Source of the DNA: Apostichopus parvimensis
Lineage: Eukaryota > Echinodermata > Holothuroidea > Aspidochirotida > Stichopodidae
NCBI GenBank assembly: GCA_000934455.1
Contig: KN888838.1
Location: forward strand, 2,925 to 51,666
Length of the DNA stretch: 48,742 bases
Direction: 5' to 3'
Under the pieces are notes generated by a model. That model ran no database searches. It was not told the origin of the DNA and saw only the letters and a program-made list of their open reading frames with translations. Shown here one piece after another: positions 35,701 to 44,711 of this stretch. A program made the translations under genes and the position numbers. Every line of letters begins with the position of its first letter. Positions within the stretch are counted from its first letter, which is position 1.

Positions 35701-38700
35701 AAGGTTTAATGAAAACCAAGTACATTTCTTTAGTAGAAACATATCCTGTTAAATTAACAGGTTTTAATTTTCAGGTTACATTAATGGATGTGTAGTTCAG
35801 AGTATGAGCTTATTATTATAGCGTAGTAGTTCTCAATTGCTGGCCCATGGGCCAAATCTGGCCCGCGATAGATTTCAATCGGGTTCGCAATAGAAAATTC
35901 AGCCCATAGTTAATTGAGTATACAGTTCTACTAGGATTGAGCACTCCAACAGTTTACAGAGTACTTTGCTCAATCAAGGTATAGTGAGATATTTATTCTC
36001 TCTGACCCTATTGCTCCAACCAATATGTCTCTCTGGCCCTCGTAGAGAACTATTTGAGAACCCCCTGGTTGAGAGACTCACTATATTGACATTTCTATAA
36101 TTCTTACCTGGTCTACATCCCAGTCTTTATCACCGTTAACAAAGTCCTGGTACATCTCCTCCATCAGGTACTTCCTGTTCAGGAATTTATTCCGATCCCA
36201 GACAAATTCATTCTCGTTGCTGAGATTTTTCATGACTACTGAAACCTGAGGAGATAAGGTATACTTCAGATACTAACAGGATATAATACAGACATGTAAT
36301 ACATAGATAAGGGACACTTAAGACAGGATATCATACACAGACATATTATGCACAGATACGGGATACTTAAGATACTAACATGATATAATAATACACAGAT
36401 TAGGGACACTTTAGATATTAACAGGATATAATACACAGAAAAGGTATACTTAAGATATTAACAGGATATCTTACACAGACATAATGCACAAAAGGACAGT
36501 TATTGAATACTAATATCAACTAGAGTTACCGACAATACAAATACAAAGCACTAATAAAAAAAAATAAAAAATACAGGACAAATCGACTGAATACACAGAC
36601 ATACCTGGGTTCTTCCATGAGACAGTCCCTGAGACTGAGGTGAAATAAGGACAATTTCAAATCTAATTCTTTTCTTGAGTTCATCACTCATGGCGTTAGC
36701 TTCGTTGACGTGAGGCATCAACTCCACCAATTCTTGCTGAAGGAGAAGGTCATCTGAAACACAAAGAAAATAGAGGTAACCACGGTGATTACAATGAAAA
36801 TACAAAGCAAAAAAATACAGAATCAATTGCTTTATATTGAAGTAGTTCTATTGAATAGGTTTGTTAAACAAGAATGAATCCTGAAACCAGCCAGTTTTGG
36901 ACAAAATCCACTGTATACTGTCCTCTTATATCTGCTTTAAAGCACTGATTCTGTCAGAACAACCACTTCCTAACCATTATCTAATAGGAACATGATATTC
37001 ATACTGCCCATACGGTCAGTACTTGTTTGAAGCATGACATGAAGTACAATATATAAACAATTGTACCCGCTGAGTTATGAAATGGACTAACACCTACACA
37101 ATTGTACCTGCTGAGTTATGAAACCGACTAACACCTACACAATTGTACCTGCTGAGTTATGAAACCGACTAACACCTACACAATTGTACCTGCTGAGCCA
37201 TGAAATGGAGTAACACCTACACAAATTCTATTTCTGGATTTGCTGATACAGTAGAAATGTAAAGGCCACATTTAACATAAAACAAAACTTTTTTTGATAC
37301 AAATCATAATATTTTTTATTAAAGTTGAGTTAGGAGATTACCCTGGGATTTGTCTGATCCTTTGGTCATGTCAAAGCCAGAGTTGGCCACGATTTCTTCT
37401 TGAGCTGAATTGTAAGTTGGTGCTTCCTCTTTCTTTTCCCTCTCTGGGTTTTTTGCAAGGTCTTGAGGATGGTGGAAAACATACAGATGCTTGGAGCCAT
37501 ACATCACCCTATCAGAACAGATACAGGTATTCATGAAATGAAGAATTGATGTTAGTTAATACATACTAATCAGTAAACCTCTCAATTAAACTTACAAGCC
37601 ATTTTTAGTGTGTGTATATATTCCTGTGTGCACAATTGAAGAAACTTGCCAGAATACATACTGGTCATTAAACCTCTCAACAAACTTTCAAGCCATTTTT
37701 AGTGTGTGTATATATTCTGTGTGCACAATTGAAGAAACTTGCCAGAATACATACTGGTCACTAAACCTCTCAACAAACTTACAACCATGTTAGTGTGTGT
37801 ATATATCCAGTGTGCACAATTGAAGAAATGTTCTTGCCGGAATAGAGTTTACATCAACATAATATTTTCTTTCAAGATTGATGAACTTGTGGCAAGATGA
37901 GTTTCCTGTTGGGGCTGTTTTAATCTCCTTTGCTATCAGAATTCTGGTTTCTGATTTTCTTGTTTTACGATATAAAATGATTACTCACCTGTCATTATGG
38001 TGTAGTTCCATTTTCTCCATCAGCGCTTTGCCATTTACCAGTATCTTTGCAGGTAGGCAGGGTTTTATCGACACCACGTTATTACGATTTGAGACCACAC
38101 CATGTTCTGGTTGGATACTGATAAAGAGGAGTTACAATTCATATAAAGGAGTGACACAGGTGAAGAATGCTTCTATACAGTCATTGGTGAATCATAAGGT
38201 ATTAAAAGATTTCAATTATTCTAGGGATGCCAAGTAATAAAGAAGTTTAACCCCTGATCGACCTCGCGAGAGGTCCTGCGGGGAATACATACACTGTGGC
38301 TGTCACTTTATAAAGTTGAGCATGGTTAGGCTACCTGGACTACAAAGAGTGATAAGGATAGTAAAGGAGAAATTATTCTAAACCACAAATGAGGTTATAA
38401 TAAGGTAAGACTTAGTCTATTCTGTGAATAAATAAAGTAACACACTTATTGAGCTACCAGATAGGTTAATTTCAATAATGTAGCTCTCTGTCTGACGATA
38501 CAAATCTTGTTTAGCATTTAGTGACTGCGTAGATGGTTATAATATGGAAACTACTTACTTCAAACCATTTAGAAGGATGTCTGGTACAGAAGGTGCCTTG
38601 TTAGAACCAATCTTTGTAACACCTAACAAAGAAAGAGGGGAAATAATAAAACACAAGTACCAAAAAGATGTCTTTGGTAGCTCTGGTCAACTTCTTACCC

Positions 38701-41700
38701 CAAAATTAAAATAATAATAACTGATAAATCTACATGTGAATCAATTTAAGGTTTCATAAAGTATAGCATACCAGGCTTGACAAAATGTATGATCATCCCA
38801 GTAAGTGCTGGGTCTTCATTTAAATTCCAGAAGTGAGGGGTCACTTTCATATCTTCTCGTTTCTTACGTTCCTTTTCCAGCTCCTCCTAAGATGGTTAAA
38901 ACAACGATGACAAATATGTTGTAATCTGCTCAAAAAGTTTAATTATTAACACAGCTTCGACTAAATCAGTGATTATGTCTTGCTTACACATGCTCTTATG
39001 CAAAACAATTTTTATATGAAAACTTTTGATCTTCATATTTTAAGAATACTATTTACATTGCTTCACTAAGGATGTTTACATTTGATTTTCAAATTCTTTC
39101 ATTTTCATTTTCAATGAAATTTCAACTTTCAGCTTTAAGTTTTCTAAACATCCTTTTAAAGCAATCTTGATATTACAAGATGGTGGACACCTCACCTCCT
39201 GAGCAGTCTGGACTTCTTTCAATCTCTGCTCCCATGATTTCTTCATCGCGTTCATCTCTTCCTCATTCTGACGCAGCTGTTCCTCTAATTCCTTCTTCAT
39301 TTCTTCAACCTCTGTAACGCACCACATAAATACCATTCATTAACACTTTATTTAATTAAGCTGTGCAACATCTTTCAAACTCCACATCATATGTGACATC
39401 ACACAATCACTAACTGCTACATCATAACCCCCCCCCCCCCCTCCCTCATGTAACTATAACATCAACTTTACTGAGAGTGAAATCATTGACACACAGGTAT
39501 CGTATCTATCAACAATGCTGTTTAAAACATCAAAATAAATCACTTAAACAATTATATTTCACAATTTGTTCATTATGTCCATATACCATCTTCTTCCTCA
39601 CCTTCCTCTGGAACACCCTGCATAGTAACTTCTCCCTGAGTCTCCCCAAGCCCTCCTTTTCCTTCTAACTGTTTCATCAGACGAGCATTCTCTTCTTTCA
39701 GTTCTCTTATAAGCTTCTCTGTCGGACTTTCGTTAACGATAGCCTTGGTCTTGATGCTTTTGGCTCTATTTGCTGCGAGATATTTCATAAGAAAAGAGAA
39801 GAAAAAATGAACTTGTTAGTTCTCCTTCTTGACCATTACAGATAAATAAGCCAATTCAATTACTTAGACATTTATAAACTTCAAAATCTTCGAAATGCAA
39901 GACTTACCATAACGCAAGGTGGAGAGTGTCTCGTCATAGTTGATGTCTGCAGGACTAATGGCTGCAATCTGAAAAATATATATTAAAATGAACTTCATGA
40001 GAGGTAAGTTGATTGATCAAGAAGTAATTCCATTCTACAGCTAAAATACCACCCTACCCGCCACCCCCCCCCCCCCAAAAAATGAGCAGTGTTGAATTGT
40101 GAAAACTTCTTTGAAAATCTTTGTGCAACAACTCATCCCATGCAATATATGATCATGGAATTGGTAGACTTGTCACTTTCATTATATTAAAAATTAGTCT
40201 TTTCATGTCCCTTTCCTCTTTAATCACACAATCACTTAAAACAATAGCACAATCAAACTAATAACAATCTATCTTTCAAAATCCAGACATTTATACGGAC
40301 TGTTCAAATCTGATCTCTGTGTCAGTCAAGTTTTCCCTTCCAGGAAACAGGTTTGAAATCCTCCATAGTGAACTTTCCAAGTATGAAATGGTTTACTATA
40401 TTTCTTTTTCTTTGAGAGTTACTTAACAGTTTTATAAGCTTTCAAAGCTTTGTAAGATCTCTCAACCATGTTCACAGGAGGATATTTTATTTCTGCTTCA
40501 TATGTTAACTGTAACTTTATGAGCCACTCACCATAATGGTCTTACTGTTCCCTCCCAAAGCATTCTTCAATAACATGGTGAGTTTCGAGTCTCTGTAAGG
40601 AACTGGAAGTACATATTGATATATATTACAAATTATACTTTCTCTACATTTCTACTACAATAGTGTACTTACTAGGAATATGGAATGCAATAAAACAAAA
40701 TGAACCCCTTTAAGTATCCTACAACTAACAATAGTTTACATACCAATACAAGGAATATGGAATGCGATGAACAAAACAAACCACTTTAAGTATCCTACAA
40801 CCAACTAAATGTAGTATTCAGACAAAATCTGCTGTGAAAGACATAATCCGAGTTTCATACTCAATGAATTGATCTTGAATAATAAACTCACTCATCACGC
40901 CTTTCTTTCCTGCTCCGACATCAGCCAAGGATTTGATGACATTACCGAGAGATGTGAGAGATAAATTGATGGCAGCGCCCTCTTTTAGTCTATCCCCTGT
41001 CGCTCCTGTACTGTCTACTCTTTCACTGTTCAACGATAAAACAGAGTAAACTTAACGATGATTTCCAATGTTGTAAATATACAGTAATCTACAGTATAAA
41101 AAACTACAGATGTAGTGTCTACCACATCCATCTGGAGAAGATTGGACCACTGGGTTACTAGAATGGAAAAAGAGTGCTGGGCTGGATCACTTGCAATTTA
41201 TACCACAGTCCACCCCTGCCCCCCTCCCCCAACCCTACAAAGAATAAAATAACCTAAGGAAGCATTCTAAGCCAAAGTCTAAAGTACTCTGATATTTTAG
41301 ATTTTACACTTAGGTTCTTGCAATATTACTTGATGCCCAGAGAGAGACAGAGGGAGCATTGCAAAGAGATGGTCAAGGAGACATAGTACCCTAATATAAA
41401 TCAATTAATTGATTAATTAATTAATTAGTAATTACCTTCCTGCCAAATCCACTAAATTAATAATGGATGTCTTTGTCATATTCTGGCCAGCATCATTTTT
41501 TCCTTTCTGTACAAAGTTGATGGTGACTATAGTGTGTGCTCTGCTGCTTGTGGCATTCATGTTGGTCGATGCTATAGTACGGTTTCGGGTCCCTTCGTTA
41601 ATCCGGCTGTTTATGTCGTTGTAGCTTTTCACGGGGAACGTCTTCAGAGATTCAACTGCAAACGATAAAATAGACAGGAAATAATTTAGCGATCAATTAT

Positions 41701-44700
41701 TGCAAAAGGTGTTTTGAAAGGATTTGAATTCTGTCTCTTACAAAATACTTCAGTGCTGTGTAAAAGTTAACACTGCACTTGTCTAGAAATCTGCCCATTT
41801 TGCTTAGCATTTTGCCGTGCGATACCGGATAAATTATTCCATGAATGAAATAATAGAACGCCAATAGAAAAAACTGCACAAAAACAAAACACCCCATCAA
41901 AAACAGTGCTAAAATCCTCTATGATGAGCTAGAACAGATGTTTGGCCAGGAAATTTGCAGAAATAAAATTATGAAGATGACAACATACAATGAATATTCA
42001 TCATTCTCTGTGATATTAGATTTCTCTGCATCTCTAGACATTTGTATATTGATTTTACCTTTAGTTTATGCAGGATACTTCATATAGGTACTTATCATTG
42101 ACCCTGAAATATTGATATATTCATATTTATATCAAGCAAACACTTTTATACCAAAGTGAAGGTGTTAATTACAATGCAAACAATCTACTACACCACAAGA
42201 ATACTAGAATACACAAGTTGTTGTTGACAGAGGTGGTTTATTGCATCTACACATACCATAAAATCCTTTGGAAGCATGGAGTCTGACTTTTAATCCACCT
42301 TTCAGCTTGAAGCTGTTTGGATTGAGAAGATCTCTGATCTGCTCATTGTATATCTCCAGCATACTGACAAACACCTAAACAACAGGAAATGAGAAAGAAC
42401 AAAAATGGTGAGAAAAATGTGTTGAAAGTTTCTTACAGATCTGACAAGAACTAGACAATCATCGTATTGACTCCTTGCTTTTATAATGAGATTTAAACTA
42501 AATAGTCAAATAACAGATTGGGCTATATATGATTTACCTAGTGTTGGGAGGGGGCGGGGCACAAGGCAGTGGAGGGGGGTGTACATTTGTCATATTTACA
42601 TCAGAGGCAACTCTTTTTAGTATAACATAATATCTACATATATATTTCATGACACACAAACAACAACAGAATAAGAAGAAAACATTTATTTGACATTTGT
42701 CTAACCTGGTACTCTTCTTCTCTGGATTTATCAGCATTTGCTCTTTTTTCTGAGATGCGGTCAAACAACCTCTCACAGGCCACAGGAACAATACCTATCA
42801 GATGAGAAGGCAACAAGGTTGCATGTACAGTAAACTAATCTGATGGAGAGTATGAAAGCTTTCTTGAGAGATCCAGTATCTAAGCTTGTATAACTGATTC
42901 AATTACATATCTTGTACATGGATAATGATATATGCAGCAGAAAGAGATGTGTACATGCCCCTTCCCCCCCCTCCTGTGGGGCGGGCCTGTGTAAACGTGA
43001 TTTTCAGGTAACTGTGTGGAAGATACTCTGACCCTACGTCCCATGCCCTATATGACAATGCTATATAAACCAACTGAGCTATGCACATTTTAAGTTAATG
43101 TTAAGTAGTTGAATTCTGGGTAGTTTTAGTTTCACTGTGGGTAATGCCCTTTTCTGGGCAACAAAATGTCCTGTTTTTTGCGATATAGCTAGCCAAAGAT
43201 TACTCTGTCAGTTATCAGTTTTCCCACACAGATCTCTTGACCAAAAGTTGTTACCATTTCTGAAAGAGTTTATTATATCATATTGTTTAGACGTCTTACC
43301 TTTATTCTGGCCATACCCAAACACAGAGTAAGATTTGCCAGAGCCTGTCTGTCCATAGGCAAACAGACAGCAGTTGTAGCCCAGCCAAGCATTGTCCAAG
43401 AGTACTTGACCAAGGTCTGAGAAGATTTTCTCCTGTCAAAAGATAATTATTCACAACAATAGCTGACAAGAAATACACAGAAAGATGAAGCAGACAACAT
43501 AAGAAGGTTCTTATAGTTGTTGTAATGGGAAGAAGAGAATGTGTGCATTATTTTCCTCCATTCTGTAAAAGATAACAAAATTAAATCATTGTTATTATTA
43601 TTATTATTCTTTTTATTATTATTATTATTATTATTGTTTTTTTACAAATATAAAAAGGAGAAAAGAAGGTCATTACTCAACCTGATCAACATAGTTTTTA
43701 TCAGCAGGTTCACAGTAACCGTCATTTCGCACTTTGAAGCCATCATGCGACCAGTAAGAATAATCAAACGCAAAGCGTTTTGGTTCCGAGTTCAGATTTC
43801 CTGGATCCAGAAGCTCTGTTGATTTCTTGCTCATCTTCACAATGCATTTTGCTTTCCGATTTTTTTCTCTTTCATTGTAAAATATTTGTTAAGGAAGTGC
43901 TTGAAACAGTAGAAAAAGTATTATTGAATTAAGTTTCGTGACTCTCCCTCCCTTCGTATTTTCAAGAGACAACTTAAAAATTTCTGTTTGATTCCTAGTT
44001 TCTTTTTTCCCTTGGCTTCCTTTGTCTCTTTCCTACTTTGTAGAGCACTTTGAAACACTGTATTAAGCGCTATATAAATGTAATTTGTTATTATTATTAT
44101 TGTTGTTGTTCTAATAAATTTCTCACCTAATTTTTTTTCTGTACTATCAATATGTTTTACCAGTTGCTTCTCCTCTCTGCTACCATAGCATGCAGTAAAC
44201 AGCAAGTGTTGAATAGGCATTTCATATCAACCTATAGTCATAGCATTCTCTACATATTCAAACCAAATGGTTTATAAACCAAACAAAAACATATCTGTGT
44301 AATTGTTGCAACATTATTTCCGGTTCTTCTTTGTTCTCTCAGGTAATGCTCATGAGATGAAATTAACATTGCACTTTCTGGACCTTTAAATGACCATTCA
44401 TTGACCATTCACATGTTTCATACACACTTCCTATTGTGCAAAACATCTGAAATGGGAATAAAAAACATGAAGACATGAAAGAACATGCTGAATTATATCA
44501 TAATTTCTATGGTCAGAATCACCAATCACAACAACTCACTCACATGCCACATCTATAACCTACATTAAATTTGTTTTTTCTTTGTTTTTTTGTTAGCTAC
44601 AATGTAAATTTGTTTTTTCTTTGTTTTTTTGTTAGCTACAATGTAACATATGATCGCAAAGGATATAAATGGTCGAACACGGACAGCCACTTTCACATTT

Positions 44701-44708
44701 TCCGCCAT
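32741..44708 (-). CDS. KIF28: kinesin-3 motor, KIF28 / KLP-6 type
   Basis: Complete, 23 coding exons, about 942 aa. Exons 5' to 3': 44667-44708, 43682-43876, 43300-43432, 42706-42794, 42257-42374, 41436-41655, 40892-41025, 40532-40602, 39908-39968, 39602-39772, 39196-39311, 38772-38886, 38559-38622, 37989-38117, 37342-37508, 36605-36753, 36108-36245, 35230-35451, 34709-34777, 34284-34406, 33770-33904, 33360-33437, 32741-32830. Phases all join. Motor residues 1-358: [11 protein letters not shown]-loop GQTGSGKS (106-113), switch [11 protein letters not shown] (224-233), switch II DLAGSE (262-267), PYRDSKLT. Next come a coiled coil (about 365-465), FHA domain (about 475-575, with ILVNG), then kinesin-3 region [14 protein letters not shown] and a C2-like segment. 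Rat KLP6/KIF28 moves mitochondria and worm KLP-6 works in cilia; length and lack of a PH tail fit this class better than KIF1. Intron 1 is a U12 AT-AC intron. Confidence 0.93.
33000..33052. repeat. AT-only inverted repeat in KIF28 intron
   Basis: A run of A and T with one central axis (ATAGTTAATATATATTATAT ... ATACTAT) that could extrude as an imperfect cruciform. Intron between exons 22 and 23. Confidence 0.5.
34015..34172. repeat. 59-bp tandem repeat in KIF28 intron 20
   Basis: Two full and one partial copy of a roughly 59-bp unit, each beginning AACTGCTAGGTNTGCATGCTG and continuing to CGGTATTAACC. Confidence 0.85.
35823..36067. mobile_element. degraded hAT-like element
   Basis: The left end AGTAGTTCTCAATTGCTGGCC and right end GGCCCTCGTAGAGAACTATT followed by GAGAACCCCCTG are inverted, imperfect copies of the GGTTCTCAA type found at many hAT ends. 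The interior has GGCCCGCGATAG. No target duplication survives. It lies in the KIF28 intron, ending 41 bp from exon 17. Confidence 0.55.
36250..36505. repeat. tandem repeat in KIF28 intron 16
   Basis: Four to five degenerate copies of a unit of about 55-65 bp, with phrases GATACTTAAGATACTAACAG and GATATAATACACAGA. It starts next to exon 17. Confidence 0.8.
37057..37233. repeat. 41-bp tandem repeat in KIF28 intron 15
   Basis: Four copies of a 41-bp unit containing CTGCTGAGTTATGAAACCG and CTAACACCTACACAATTGTA. The two central copies are identical, implying recent expansion. Confidence 0.92.
37561..37835. repeat. 94-bp tandem repeat in KIF28 intron 14
   Basis: Three copies: the phrase GCCATTTTTAGTGTGTGTAT starts at 37598 and 37692, with a third shortened version near 37785. 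Each copy also has GTGCACAATTGAAGAAACTT. Confidence 0.9.
40674..40806. repeat. 77-bp duplication in KIF28 intron 7
   Basis: AGGAATATGGAATGC begins at 40674 and again at 40751; the second copy is partial. Both continue to TTTAAGTATCCTACAAC. It lies between exons 7 and 8. Confidence 0.85.
43005..43090 (-). repeat. tRNA-derived SINE fragment
   Basis: On the - strand, TAGCTCAGTTGG (43070-43081 on +) matches the Pol III box A consensus. About 35-40 nt on, GGGTCAGAGTATC resembles a decayed box B. Overall it looks like the 5' part of a tRNA with no intact cloverleaf, so a SINE or tRNA pseudogene in a KIF28 intron is likelier than a live tRNA. Confidence 0.5.
43921..44113 (+). mobile_element. 3' end of a non-LTR retrotransposon (LINE)
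   Basis: On the + strand a decayed frame resembles the C-terminal end of LINE reverse transcriptase proteins (a FKRQLKKFLF-like stretch). It is followed by the tail GTATTAAGCGCTATATAAAT and (TTATTA)n. This hairpin-plus-microsatellite 3' end is shared by several LINE families and their SINEs; which one is not clear. It sits inside the U12 intron, opposite to KIF28. Confidence 0.6.
44567..44644. repeat. exact 39-bp tandem duplication beside the U12 5' splice site
   Basis: 44567-44605 and 44606-44644 are identical. The pair lies 22 bp inside the intron from the AT-AC donor. Identity suggests a recent event. Confidence 0.95.
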
Positions 44709-44711
44709 CTT
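44698..44711 (-). promoter_or_regulatory. YY1-like motif over the KIF28 start codon
   Basis: The - strand reads CAAGATGGCGGAAA across the ATG (44706-44708), matching the YY1 site AAGATGGCGG. In other animals this motif often lies just downstream of promoters and overlaps the start codon. It suggests that transcription starts close upstream of 44708. Confidence 0.45.

Larger units (their letters stand above)
43877..44666 (-). other. U12-type AT-AC intron, KIF28 intron 1
   Basis: On the - strand exon 1 ends CCATTT at 44667 and the intron begins ATATCCTTT, the minor-spliceosome AT-AC consensus. The intron ends TTCCTTAACAAATATTTTAC, with a perfect U12 branch-point motif TTCCTTAAC followed by an AC end, about 12-14 nt from the branch adenosine. 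The splice joins RPF to NEREK, recreating VRVRPFNEREK of the kinesin core. No GT donor or AG acceptor gives this join. Confidence 0.92.

Noticed and set aside
40892..40905. GC-type donor at the end of KIF28 exon 7 (AAAG|GCGTGA)
   Set aside because: It has the right phase, but a canonical GTGAGT nine bases on has the same phase and gives [14 protein letters not shown].
43869..43876. AG acceptor (GAAAG) for KIF28 exon 2
   Set aside because: Joining exon 1 at this AG puts the motor out of frame and there is no GT donor after RPF; the AC end eight bases upstream fits the U12 signals and keeps frame.
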